This document shows, one piece after another, positions 23,905 through 35,690 of a stretch of 64,000 nucleotides of DNA (within the stretch, counting starts at the first letter, position 1; every line of letters starts with the position of its first letter). Made by a program: the position numbers and the translations under genes. The stretch spans positions 2,108,093-2,172,092 of the forward strand of contig OX465120.1 in NCBI GenBank assembly GCA_949987565.1. The letters are read 5' to 3'. Under the pieces are notes generated by a model, which did no database searches, was not told where the DNA came from, and was given only the letters and a program-made list of their open reading frames with translations. Origin of the DNA: Luidia sarsii (taxonomy: Eukaryota; Echinodermata; Asteroidea; Paxillosida; Luidiidae).

Positions 23905-26345
23905 GAGGTTCATGTGTGATCCCCGGAGATATACAGTGCAGTTCATGTTTGAATGCATTGCTGACTGGCGACCCCACCCCGGCAAAGACTAGTTGACTTT
24001 TAGTGAAGGCCACCACCATCTAAAGGGCTGGATAGCTCAGATGGTAAGAGCACTGGTGTGCCAAAGACTAGTTGACTATTAGGGAAGGCCACCACCATCT
24101 AAAGGGCTGGATAGCTCAGATGGTAAGAGCGCTGGTGTGCCAAAGACTAGTTGACTATTAGGGAAGGCCACCACCATCTAAGGGCTGGATAGCTCAGATG
24201 GTAAGAGCGCTGGTGTGCCAAAGACTAGTTGACTATTAGGGAAGGCCACCACCATCTAAGGGCTGGATAGCTCAGATGGTAAGAGCGCTGGTGTGCCAAA
24301 GACTAGTTGACTATTAGGGAAGGCCACCACCATCTAAAGGGCTAGATAGCTCAGATAGTAAGAGCACTGGTGTGCCAAAGACTAGTTGACTATTAGGGAA
24401 GGCCACCACCATCTAAAGGGCTAGATAGCTCAGATGGTAAGAGCGCTGGTGTGCCAAAGACTAGTTGACTATTAGGGAAGGCCACCACCATCTAAAGGGC
24501 TAGATAGCTCAGATGGTAAGAGCGCTGGTGTGCCAAAGACTGGTTGACTATTAGGGAAGGCCACCACCATCTAAAGGGCTAGATAGCTCAGATGGTAAGA
24601 GCGCTGGTGTGCCAAAGACTAGTTGACTATTAGGGAAGGCCACCACCATCTAAAGGGCTGGATAGCTCAGATGGTAAGAGCGCTGGTGTGCCAAAGACTA
24701 GTTGACTATTAGGGAAGGCCACCACCATCTAAAGGGCTGGATAGCTCAGATGGTAAGAGCGCTGGTGTGCCAAAGACTAGTTGACTATTAGGGAAGGCCA
24801 CCACCATCTAAAGGGCTGGATAGCTCAGATGGTAAGAGCGCTGGTGTGCCAAAGACTAGTTGACTTTTAGTGAAGGCCACCATCTAAAGGGCTGGATAGC
24901 TCAGATAGTAAGAGCACTGGTGTGCCAAAGACTAGTTGACTATTAGGGAAGGCCACCATCTAAGGGCTGGATAGCTCAGATGGTAAGAGCACTGGTGTGC
25001 CAAGGACTAGTTGACTATTAGGGAAGGCCACCACCATCTAAAGGGCTGGATAGCTCAGATAGTAAGAGCACTGGTGTGCCAAAGACTAGTTGACTATTAG
25101 GGAAGGCCACCACCATCTAAAGGGCTAGATAGCTCAGATGGTAAGAGCACTGGTGTGCCAAAGACTAGTTGACTATTAGGGAAGGCCACCATCTAAAGGG
25201 CTAGATAGCTCAGATGGTAAGAGCGCTGGTGTGCCAAAGACTAGTTGACTATTAGGGAAGGCCACCACCATCTAAAGGGCTGGATAGCTCAGATGGTAAG
25301 AGCACTGGTGTGCCAAAGACTAGTTGACTATTAGGGAAGGCCACCACCATCTAAAGGGCTGGATAGCTCAGATGGTAAGAGCGCTGGTGTGCCAAAGACT
25401 AGTTGACTATTAGGGAAGGCCACCACCATCTAAAGGGCTAGATAGCTCAGATGGTAAGAGCGCTGGTGTGCCAAAGACTAGTTGACTATTAGGGAAGGCC
25501 ACCACCATCTAAAGGGCTAGATAGCTCAGATGGTAAGAGCGCTGGTGTGCCAAAGACTAGTTGACTATTAGGGAAGGCCACCACCATCTAAAGGGCTGGA
25601 TAGCTCAGATGGTAAGAGCACTGGTGTGCCAAAGACTAGTTGACTATTAGGGAAGGCCGCCACCATCTAAAGGGCTAGATAGCTCAGATGGTAAGAGCAC
25701 TGGTGTGCCAAAGACTAGTTGACTATTAGGGAAGGCCACCACCATCTAAAGGGCTGGATAGCTCAGATGGTAAGAGCACTGGTGTGCCAAAGACTAGTTG
25801 ACTATTAGGGAAGGCCACCACCATCTAAAGGGCTGGATAGCTCAGATGGTAAGAGCACTGGTGTGCCAAAGACTAGTTGACTATTAGGGAAGGCCACCAC
25901 CATCTAAGGGCTGGATAGCTCAGATGGTAAGAGCGCTGGTGTGCCAAAGACTAGTTGACTATTAGGGAAGGCCACCACCATCTAAAGGGCTAGATAGCTC
26001 AGATGGTAAGAGCACTGGTGTGCCAAAGACTAGTTGACTATTAGGGAAGGCCACCACCATCTAAAGGGCTAGATAGCTCAGATGGTAAGAGCACTGGTGT
26101 GCCAAAGACTAGTTGACTATTAGGGAAGGCCACCACCATCTAAAGGGCTGGATAGCTCAGATAGTAAGAGCACTGGTGTGCCCAAGACTAGTTGACTATT
26201 AGGGAAGGCCACCATCTAAAGGGCTGGATAGCTCAGATAGTAAGAGCTGGTATTCCTGGTCAGAGGTCTCGGGTTCAAGTCCCAGTTCATTCAAAATTTG
26301 TTCGGGCAATTTTTGAAGAAAAAAAAATTGTTGAAAAAGTTCGCA
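23905..26345 (+). mobile_element. tRNA-like SINE with 29 tandem A-box modules
   Basis: A 5' domain (gatccccggagatatac, then accccaccccggcaaag) leads into 29 head-to-tail copies of a 76-79 base module. Each module contains ggctggaTAGCTCAGATGGtaagagc, which fits the tRNA/pol III A box. Only the last module continues into a B box (GGTTCAAGTCC, 26272-26282) and a tail (gttcgcagtcaatg). Modules differ by G/A at gcGctgg versus gcActgg, by one CAC repeat and by single substitutions. There is no spacer between modules. Confidence 0.92.
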
Positions 26346-26626
26346 GTCAATGTTTCCTTCATTTGTTTGACTCCAATAATGATAACAAATAATCATAGAT
26401 TAACAAAATGTACTGTTCCAAATGTCCCTGTCAGTTATTCCCGTCATTTGTTTGACAATAATAATAGCCGATAAAAGGTATAAAGCACCTGATGAGGGCG
26501 GTTCTGTAAGCATTGGAAGAGGAGAGTACGCAATGCTTCAAGGCTGTTGATAATAATTCTTGGCTTCTTTTGTTTTGTTTCTTTCTCCTCGGCTTGTCCG
26601 TCCGCCCGTCCGTCCGTCGGGAGCAG

Positions 26627-26778
26627 AGGTCACAGTACGGAGGTCATTTCCATCCCATCATGCCCCTGACGCCCCAGCATGCCTTGCAGCAGCCCCAGAC
26701 GTGGAGCTCCAACCTCCCCCAGAGCTCCGCCCCCCGCAGCTCCCACGCCCGTCTCGCCCGCAAGCAAGGAGGACAGAA
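26627..26778 (+). CDS. HIPK: HIPK C-terminal region, exon G
   Basis: 50 codons plus two bases, ending in phase 2 at donor cagaa|gtaagt. The peptide RSQYGGHFHPIM aligns with HIPK2 RNTHAHGSHYNPIM, and the end (S-S-H-A-R-L-A-R-K-Q) with the S-S-R-K-S-K-Q stretch. The acceptor region reads gagCAGAG|G. Using the first AG (exon start 26627) keeps frame after exon F; using the second (26629) keeps frame if exon F is skipped. The upstream pyrimidine tract is good. The following intron is about 5.8 kb and contains a nested transposon. Confidence 0.9.
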
Positions 26779-27175
26779 GTAAGTGAACGGGACGAAATGA
26801 AAAGCTCACCTCGAGTTTTGAGGCTCAGGTGGTTTTTTTTTTTTAAGATTAAAGCCCCTACACAACATTGGTCGAGGTCCGAGAATAGCATCCATACGTT
26901 GTCTGATCCAACATGTGCATGAAATAGCACGCCTGTAAAAATTTCAGCTCAATCCGCCAACCGAGTCTCGAGAAAATCGTGAAAACCGCTTCATTTGTTT
27001 CGAGAAAAATGGCAGCATTCAATGCCATACTGTTCCGAAAAATAGTTTAGATCTCGGTGAGACGTAAACTATTTCTTTTACTCATTTCTCCCCAAAAACA
27101 ACATTTTAGGCAGAAATATTTCAGTGAGAGGTTTCTACCATAACCATCTTCAAACTGTATAAGTTTCATGTAAAT

Positions 27176-30100
27176 GGGTCATTCCACCAGGTTGGGTCAC
27201 AAAGTGTGACATGGAAGTGAAAAATTCAAATTAGTTGAAAAGCAATTCTTTTGCACTTGTTATGTGTGTGACATGTCATAGTTTCATAATCTCATATGTT
27301 TTTGGTGTGTTGATATACAAAATAAAAATAAATTCTTCTAGAATCTGCAGTGCTCCACCAACAGTGCAGACGTAACGTGGACACCAAAGCCAATAAATCA
27401 TTTTAATGCAAATAATACATAGGCATAGAATTTCATTAACAACTAATCATAAAATAATTGTATTTAAGAAGTAAAAATCAAAACAAAACTTTAGATTGAC
27501 CTACGAATACAACCATCGACCGAGGAAAGAAAAAACTAAGACCATGTCAGTTCATTTCTTCTCAATATTTTCACATGCATGATGTTTATTTCCACAAAGT
27601 CACATAGAACTCAAGTTAGCAAAGAAACAAACATTCCTTTGGTTTTAAATGCACAGATATACTTCAGAAAATCATAGTTTGGGAAAATATTAAAACTGGA
27701 ATTACTCAATATTGAAATATGGTTTACTCATTAACTCCTGTGCAGACGTAACGTGGACACCGTGTCATGTTACATCAGCACAACATGTTTTTTTTCCTTT
27801 GATGGTTGGGAATTTTTGGCTTTAGATTTGGCTTTTGGCTTGCTTTTGGCTTTTACATCGGCCAGTGCTGTAGGTTTCGAGACCATTTTTCCCTGGTCTC
27901 GGTCTCGTTACCCTGTGGTCTCGGTCTTGGACCCTTCCGGTCTCGGATATTGTCTTGCTTCGAGACCGCCATTATTTACATGTGAACATGTGAAATTAAT
28001 TTGTTATCTTTTTTTTCTAAGCTCCCGGTCTGTTGAAAATAAAAAACCCTTTATGGGAACTACACAAAGGGCATTTTGCCCAGGGCTGATGAGTAGTTAA
28101 TGACACTGTAAACTCCATGCATCAGAGGGTGGAAGGTTGGAAACATCACGCAAAACCAATACTCATATCATGCGGGGCCTCATTCTACATGTATGGTTCC
28201 ACAAACTTCCCCGAACCAATACCATGGGTCCTGGTACTGTGTAGAATGCAATACACACGTAAAATCACAAAATAATGAGAGCACATGCAATCTTACGTAT
28301 GCATGTGGGACGTAAGGGAAAACCAATCAATGACTTTGTTGAAGAATTTTCCATCAAGGGGAATTAATTTAAATGAGTCACCTGTTTTGCCGTTTTGGTC
28401 TTAGGAAGTCTGTTATGTATATAGATAGATATCCTAACATTCCAAACAAGAATGAGACTGTTTTGTTTTTTTCCCCTTCGATCTAACCTTGGAGTTGACT
28501 TATGACAAATGTTAAACAATAAAACTGTGTAAAATCACTCACATCGTACTGTTTCGTACAAATTAATTAATTTTCTTCACTTTTACTGTGTCATCCTTTC
28601 ATTACAGTCTCATCTCGGTTTCGACCTTTTGCAAGGTCTCGACTACAACACTGGAATCGGCTAATGTTTGGTTTTGCTGAACAGTTTGATTTTTAGGCTT
28701 TGTCACATTTGGACTTGCTGCCTTGATGCAGTCTTATCCTAAGTGAGGTTCTTGGATCTTGGCGTCATCCTCAATTTCCTTCAGGGCCTAATACAATAAA
28801 AAAAAATGAGAAAAAAAAACACAGAAAAATACATAAGATACCCTGTTGAAAGGAAAGTGGAATATCTAATAATAGCAACCAGTTTTACATCTTTTTAAAA
28901 TTGAAAGCCAGAGTTTGGAAAACATGTAAAAGCAATCCACTGCAGAATTCAAGAAAATGAATCCAGGCCTTCATTTTAATAAATACGAGGAGAGCTAAAA
29001 AGTTGCTCTCCTTAATTCACTTTGTTGAATTAAGGAGAGCGGTTTTTTTTCTATGAAAAACGAAAGAAAACACCCACTCAATTCCAACGACAAAGAAAGA
29101 AACCCATTATTATCACAATTCATGTTTTGTTTCGGTAGTAAAATAAATTGCACTTTTTTGTAGCGTGACCGTCTCGCTATTAAGTATTATACTCCCTGGA
29201 ACTTGGAAGTTCCGATCAGGCTTGAGTAGCGCAGCGTACTCATATGCAGCCATGTGGCCGCTGTGCACGTGCACTGTGCAGTGTGCAAAGACGTGTTGTG
29301 TCATGTCACATTGCGGCGCGTAGGCTGGTTTCGGCCCTACTGGTCCTGTAGTGTCGCTATGGCTTTACGAGGCGGAAACCAAACCTAGACTTGCCAACCT
29401 GGTTAACGTCGCGAAGGGAAAACGCTACTTCCATCGTTCGTCTCCGAATGTTGTTTCCGCGTAATCTAATATTTATCCCTTCGTCATTAATGTTGAAAGT
29501 GGTATGAATAGAAAGAAGAGAATACAAGCTTCAATTTAAGGGTAAAATCGACAAATTTTGACGATGTTTACAGGGTGCGCTAGGAAGCCGAAAAACACGA
29601 GTTAGACTTTTTCTCCGCCATTTTAGCTCGATATGCCGCGGCAGCACGGAGCGATTTGGCAATTTTGAACTTCCGATATCTCAAGAAAGAAATGAAACAT
29701 CCTTCTCAATTTTTCTACAATTCTAGAAAATACATTTCTCATTAAAATTAAAGGTTAAAATTAGTGTAATTAGATTAATATCTTACCTTTTCACGATCAC
29801 TCTGAGGAATCTTCCTTGTCAACGTTTGCATTGCAGGCTGGTTGAACCAGTCTATTAGCTGATAGTCTGGTTCCAAGAGCTAAACATCCTGACAAATACT
29901 GTGAAGTCAGGGAGCCACACCTATTCAACGACGTTACGTGTGGACACTTGCACCTTTACATCGCCCCAGAAAAAAAATCACGAACGGAAAACCACTTCAG
30001 TGTCGCACGTGGTCTGTGAGGCACCCCCCCAAATATTTCTGTAGGCTGTTCCATTATAATATAGGGGTGGAACGTTCGCAATGTCGTCCCGAATGCACCG

Positions 30101-30725
30101 ACGTTACAACCATTGCGTTGGACAACCACTGTCGTTCCGTCGCTCATTTTCGAGGCACATTTTGTGGGCATGGAGCATTTTCCTGTTTTATATGGTTATA
30201 TTGTCAAACAATGAATAACTAGATATAATAGAAGTAATACTAGCGTGTTTCGCATTTAAAGCTGAAAACTACAGCCTCCCTTTTCGACGTATCGTGCACA
30301 TATTTTTGTGGACACCCCCTGTTACGTCGAATGGGTCAGTCTAACTTCGTTGTACATCACAAAATAAGGCTTTGGCTTGGAAATATCCGCGTTGTTTGGG
30401 GAAAATGAAGTCCCTCGAATAAATAAACAACCCGGTGGTAGTTTTCAGCGATGTTTTCAGTCCGATGTTCCTTGTCAGAAATGTCAGCTTAAAATGTCAC
30501 AATTTTCACCTCCAAAAGTGCTGTGGACACAACAGCATTTTGCATCATAAAAATACGCGGACGCATCCGCGTGTGAAATAAGTGGATGGAATATGATAAG
30601 TTTGATGTTGCTTCATGTTTTAAGTTAATTCACTTTGAAGAAATAGTGTATAACGTTGTTTTTTTTCACCTTGAAATAATGACGGACAGAGTTTTCACGC
30701 GCGACCCAACCTGGTGGAATGACCC
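27176..30725. mobile_element. 3.55-kb inverted-repeat element nested in a family D MITE
   Basis: It begins GGGTCATTCCACCAGGTTGG and ends with the exact complement; the perfect terminal repeat is 23 bp. Flanks are AAAT and ACAT, a 4-bp target duplication with one mismatch, or only AT. The interior is AT-rich with no open frame above about 115 codons. Five copies of GTGGACAC lie in the same orientation (27378, 27753, 29940, 30308, 30533 approximately), some in the larger context cagacgtaacGTGGACAC. A fragment of the 183-bp MITE is nested at 29831. It looks non-autonomous. Confidence 0.85.
29831..29922. mobile_element. 183-bp MITE, internal fragment
   Basis: It carries only the central part (gcattgcaggctggttgaac to gaagtcagggagccacac). 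Both outer ends are missing. It lies inside the 3.55-kb element. Confidence 0.8.
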
Positions 30726-30780
30726 ACATCTGTGAACATTTCTGTTTTTCGATCTTACCAATGTTGTGTAGGGGCTTTAA

Positions 30781-32030
30781 AGTCGTCTTTCGAGTTTTGA
30801 AGAAAAAAAAGTCCTGCTAGGATTGAAATGCCAGACGATCTAATTGATGGGATTTGACATTTTTTTTTAAATTGGAAAAGAAAAATCTGGGATTTGAACC
30901 GGAGGCCTCTAGTGTGGCGTGCAAAGGGTCTCGGGTTCAAATCCCTGTCCATTCAAGTATTCTTTGCCATTTTTCAATTTCTTTCGAAATTTTTCAGTCA
31001 ATTCGGCATCGGGTACAAATGCTTCTCATGAAAACCGTAAACCGTCGACATCCATTTTTTTTTTTTTTTTTTTTTTTCTGAAAAAAAAAAAAAAATCCAA
31101 GAGACAAAAAAAAAAACCTTGCCAAATTTGAGTAGGAAAGAAGCGATTTAGGTAATCAAATGTCTGTATCTACATGTACCGGTAGCACCACCCCTTAAAC
31201 ATAATCCCAATGGGACATGACTTAAAAAATGTATGTCCATGATGTTACTGCAGAAATCCATTAAGCCTGTAACGTTAACTCTGGCATTTTTATCAGTTAT
31301 TATACTTTACCGGTGGGTTTTTTGTGTGTGTGTGAAATTGCAGACTTCCCTCTTTTTTTCTTCGGATGGCCCTAGTGGTTTGGGATAGGACCGGGGCTAT
31401 TTTTAGAGACATGATAGTATCGGCAGAGGGGAGATGGAATGAGTCAGGGCCTTGCTAGGACTCAGGGGTTCCTGTGCAGCTAAGCCCGGCTGTCTTTCCA
31501 GACGAGCTACCTCCCCCTCCCCCCTCTCCCTCTCCCACTCCCTCTCCCTCTCCCTCCCACCGGCCAATTACTCATTGCAGACCTTTGACCCATAGTGGCT
31601 GACTTCAGCTTTTTCCACAGTTATATTCTCATTGTTTTTTTTTTTTGTTTTTTTTTTATAAAGAAAGTAGTTGAAATAAGATTTCATGGTTTTCATGGTG
31701 GGAATAGCAGAAGTAATAGATTTGCGGTAACACCATGCAAAAGTCTCTTTAGTGAGTACATGTATGTGTGCTTTGGAGAAGAAAAAAAAAACGCCCCGGG
31801 GGAACTAGACTTTTCCAACAGTATGCTCTGTTCGTCTTCCGGAGACAATTGCAGGACTTAAAAATGGAGAGGGTGATTTGGCCTTTTTTGAAAATTACGG
31901 GTCTCTGAAATTATGGCCCTTTGCCAGAGGTTGGCCTACATGCAAGTAATTACAGGAAAATCAGGATTAGTCAAATCTCAAGGGAATAGGCTCTCAGTCT
32001 TAGTTAAGAGAAGTACTTTTGTTTTACTCC
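30781..32030. other. HIPK intron, mostly unrecognised
   Basis: Apart from the SINE fragment at 30880-31020 there are poly-T/A runs and a short CCCTCTCC tract at 31510-31560. No exon signature. Confidence 0.5.
30880..31020 (+). mobile_element. tRNA-like SINE, 3' fragment with two B-box-like motifs
   Basis: GGTTCAAATCC on the + strand at about 30930-30940 and an inverted gggatttgaaccgg at about 30890-30903, followed by the tail ttttcagtcaattc. Confidence 0.6.
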
Positions 32031-32403
32031 TTAAAGGCCCCATACAACATTAGTAAAGGTCAAAAGATTGCCACAGTTTGTGTGTTACACCATTAAACAT
32101 CCCAAAAAAGCAATCCTGCGAAGGTTTTAGTTCAAATGGTGATCTGAGAAAGTAGAAAAATGTAAAAAACCATCACGGTATTTGCACCATTCTGTAGTGT
32201 AAGAAATACATTTAGTTTCTTACTTGCAAGTAATAAACATTTGTCGATGTTTGAGTGAAGATTTCTAGGGAAGTACAGCATTCTAGACAGTAAGATTTCA
32301 ACATGGGGATTCTATCATGACCATCTACAAACTGTGTAAATTAGAAGGAAATCTGTGGACATCGATGTTTTCTTAGCTTCCCAATGTTGTATTCGGCCTT
32401 TAA
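32031..32403. mobile_element. TTAA MITE family C, copy 3
   Basis: Full length, TTAAAGGCCCCATACAACAT to its near complement ending TTAA, 173 bases before exon H. Confidence 0.87.
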
Positions 32404-32577
32404 CAGGAGTTTTAAGTAAGGTTATTCGATATTTCGATATTTTAATATATTGCGATATATTCCTGACGATATATCGAAACCAAAAATTCCAGATACCGAA
32501 CAACCTTAGTTTTGAGTGATCAGAATTTGACTTATTTAAACGATTTGGGATTTGTTGTCGTTGTAATCACTCCCTAG

Positions 32578-32946
32578 GACGCACACGGCCGCCTTCAGCA
32601 GTAGTCTGTCGCCGCAGAAATCCAAGCGCGTCCGCGGCAGTTCCCCGGCCGCCACGGCCACCCAGCCCCCGGCCGCCCAGCCCCCGGTCGGCGGCGGCGC
32701 TGGCCAGTCGTCGGCGGCCAGTCGCTACGGCGGCCGCCAGGCCAACAAGCCCCAGCCGGCCGGCCAGCGGATGCCGGCCACCGTGGTGGCCTCGGCGGCC
32801 GCGGCGGCGGTCGTGATGGCGGCCTGCGACGACCCGTACTCGGCCAAGAGGGAGCCCATCGTCATTCCGGACTCGCCCAGCCCCAACCCCAGTGTCATCA
32901 CCATCAGCAGCGACAGCGACGAGGAACCCGAGAAACCGGCCAAGGG
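32578..32946 (+). CDS. HIPK: HIPK C-terminal region, exon H, with SUMO-interacting motif
   Basis: 369 bases from acceptor ccctag| to donor aaggg|gtaaag, entering in phase 2 and leaving in phase 2. It has three recognisable parts: SLSPQKSKRV near the start (HIPK2 SSPQRSKRVKE); an Ala/Pro/Gly-rich middle that is unlike vertebrate HIPKs and has very high GC; and REPIVIPDSPSPNPSVITIS followed by an acidic S-D-S-D-E-E tail. The last is the conserved SUMO-interacting motif region (hydrophobic V-I-T-I followed by Ser/acidic residues), which in vertebrate HIPK2 binds SUMO and helps nuclear-body targeting. If the donor were ignored, a TAA would follow at once, which could give a truncated isoform. Confidence 0.92.
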
Positions 32947-33320
32947 GTAAAGCCAGCGCTTACTATCTACTCGATGTGACCACTTTGCGCCGGAACCTCC
33001 GAATCCGGGGCGCCGTTTTCCTCCAGTGTTAACGTTGAATTTGAAAAGACACTTTACCTGGTCCCCCAAAAATCACATTTTTCTGCAATGTAACAGATTT
33101 TATTTCTTCATTTGTGGCAGGATGTTTTTTTTTTTTTTTTTTTTTTTATTTCCATTCTTTTCGCTTGATGTCTTTTTCAGATGAAGATGATGAAAATGCA
33201 AAGCTTGCAATTGTTGTTGTTGTTTTGTTTTTTTCATGCAAAGATTTTTTTTTCAGTTTGAAAGGTGATAAACCTGCATGGCTTCGCTCTCTCTCTCTCT
33301 GCCTTTAAAATGTCCCGCAG

Positions 33321-34442
33321 GTGTCAGGACAAGCTGTGCAAGGCCTGCAACGACACGGCCATCACCCACTCCTGCTCCCTCAGCAGCACCAACAGCGTCC
33401 TCTCGCCGTCGCCGCGCCGACAGCACCCGTACTCGTCCTCCTCCTCCTCCTCCTCCGCCTCCTCCTCCTCCTCCGACTCCTCCTCCTCCTCCCTGGGCGT
33501 CTCGCCGCTCAAGCTGGACCCGGACAAGATGCGGCAGCGCAACGTGGTCGTCAGCTGCGTGACCATCGGCGACTCGCCGGAGGCCGTCGTCAGCCCGCCG
33601 CTGCCGGGCGGGCGGAGGGACGGCGGGTACGGCGTCAAGACCTCATTTGTCGGGGACGCCGGCCGGGCGCCGGCTCGGGGCTGCAAAGCGGCGACCACTG
33701 CCGTCGCTGCCAACAACCGGCCGGTCATCGTCGGCCGGGGTGCCGCCGCATCGCCGCCGCCGGCAACCGGTAACTACGGCTACCGGGAGCGGGTCAAGGA
33801 GGAGTTGCCACGCAGCGGCGGGCCGGCGGTCGGCCGGCGACGTCCTCCCCCCGGCGGCGGCGGAGAGGAGGAAGAGGAGGAGGCGGTGATGCTGCACCCG
33901 CTGCGCAAGTCGCAGGGGCGGGACCTGGTCCTGGCGTTGAAGAAGGAGCGGCCAGCGGCGCATCATCACCAGCACCAGCACCAGCACCACCGTCACTGCG
34001 CGGACGCAGGGATCGCCTTCGTCAACCTGCCGCCGCTGGAGGCGGATGCCAAGCCTCAGCCGCAGCAGCCTCAGCCGCAGCAGCCCCAGAAGAGCGCTGC
34101 CAGGGACGCCGCGTCGACCGCCTTCCCCGCCTTGCATCCGGTCTCCGCGGCGACCGCATCCTCCTCCTCCTCCTCCTCCTCCCAGCATCACCGGCAACGA
34201 CCCAGCACCTTGACGCTGCCCGCCAACTCGGCTACCGCCGCCTTTTCCTCCGCCGCATCCGCCGCTTCATCTTCGCAGGCGGCGAACAGGAGCCAGCGGT
34301 CCACCCGGGGTGACCCCGGCCCAACCACGACCTCCTCGCAGGGTCAGAGGTTGCAGGAGCGACCCGAGAGGCACCGCGGGCCCGGCGGGGCGACCTACAC
34401 CTCGCCCACGGTCACCTTACCGGCTTACTACCCACCCCAACC

Positions 34443-34482
<40 letters not shown>

Positions 34483-34947
34483 TCGAGCCCCAGTCACAAG
34501 GCCAAGACGGTCGGACAGTCCCACCCGCAGTTTGTCTACTCGTACGGCTCCACCCCGGGCGTGAACTCGCCCCTGACTGCCTCAAGTCTGCCCCCGCAGG
34601 CTGCGGCGCCCCCGCCCCCCCACATCCACTACAAGGCCGCCCTGCCGGGGCACCTGCCGCCCCAGGCCGTCCTGCACTCGCCCACCATCCCCGCGGCCCC
34701 GGTCCCCTCGTCCACGGCCGGGGCCGCGCCCTACCACCACCCGACGGGCGTGGCGCCGGCCCCCCCGCCGCCCCACTACCACCACCACCACCACCCCCTG
34801 CCCCCGCACCCCCACGCCCAGTACGGCCGCCCCGTCTATCTCCGCTCGCCCTCGGGCAGCATCTACAGTACCTACCCTCTCAGCCCCACCAAGACCCACC
34901 CCGCCCCCTACCACCAGTACTTGTACCAGGGCTTTGCCGGCGATTGA
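33321..34947 (+). CDS. HIPK: HIPK C-terminal region, last coding exon I, with Tyr/His-rich tail
   Basis: 1627 bases from acceptor cccgcag| to stop TGA (34945-34947), one base plus 541 codons plus the stop. It begins CQDKLCKACND. QRNVVVSCVTIGDSP (about residues 73-87) matches HIPK2 RKNVISCVTVHDSP. The C-terminus YLRSPSGSIYSTYPLSPTK matches HIPK2 SPASTVYTGYPLSPAK and is the end of the Tyr/His-rich autoregulatory region. Between these lie long homopolymer tracts: poly-Ser (33430-33495), His/Gln (33960-33995), poly-Gln (about 34444-34482) and His runs near 34780. The exon is about twice as long as the vertebrate counterpart because of these tracts. The long antisense open frames over it are shadows of the GC-rich coding sequence. 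Confidence 0.93.
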
Positions 34948-35221
34948 CTGCTAGCATTGCGAGACAAATTTGCTCAACTCCACATGTGAAAGTAAGTCGT
35001 AGACACAAAACCGAGAACTTCAATGCCCTTTCTCTGTCCTTCAATGACGGAGACGGCTGTTCTCCAAACTTTTTTTGTAGAGGGCCTGGCGTTTTGGGGA
35101 TTTTCCTTCTTTTTTTTTTTTAGGGGGGTCCAGTTTTGTGAAGACCTTTCTGAAAGGAAGAATTCTGCGGTAGATGTTTTTATTCTAGCTCTTTCCCAAA
35201 AGACAGAATTTTCTCATTGAT

Positions 35222-35690
35222 GTCTGGATTCTAGCAGGACCTTTCTCAAAAGGCTGGATTCTGTCTTGTTGTCGTTTCGATCCTAGCAGGACCTTTCTCA
35301 AAAGGCAGGATTCTGTCTTGTTGTCATTTCGATCCTAGCAGGACCTTTCTCAAAAGGCAGGATTCTGTCTTGTTGTCGTTTCGATCCTAGCAGGACCTTT
35401 CTCAAAAGGCAGGATTCTGTCTTGTTGTCGTTCCGATCCTATCAGGACCTTTCTCAAAAGGCAGGATTCTGTATTGTTGTCGTTTCGATCCTAGCAGGAC
35501 CTTTCTCAAAAGAGCAGAATTATGACTGGCAGAATTCCAGCTCAGACAATTTGATCCTTTAGCGGGACCCTTGCCCAAAAGCAAAAATCCATCTTCTGAT
35601 GTTTTAGCATCCTAGCAGGACCTCTCTCAAAAGGAACAATTCTGCAATGGGCATTTCAAATTCAAGCAGGACCTTTCTCAAAAAAAAAAA
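35222..35690 (+). repeat. 52-bp tandem array derived from foldback family E
   Basis: About five near-perfect and several decayed copies of a 52-base unit containing tttcgatcctagcaggacct and ttctcaaaaggcaggattct. It starts 275 bases after the HIPK stop codon, so it is probably in the 3' UTR. Confidence 0.88.

Larger units (their letters stand above)
26849..30780. mobile_element. TTAA MITE family D, copy 2, split by a 3.55-kb element
   Basis: 26849-27175 and 30726-30780 are the two parts of one family D element (TTAAAGCCCCTACACAACAT ... GTAGGGGCTTTAA). The break falls in the catgtaaatctgtgaac block, which is intact in copy 3. Confidence 0.88.

Noticed and set aside
23985..26250. CRISPR-like array or a cluster of tRNA genes
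   Set aside because: The units are directly adjacent with no spacers and the host is eukaryotic. Each unit has only the 5' half of a tRNA (A box, no B box), except the last.
33643..34197. Antisense frames over HIPK exon I
   Set aside because: Shadows of GC-rich coding sequence on the other strand; the + frame has clear HIPK motifs.
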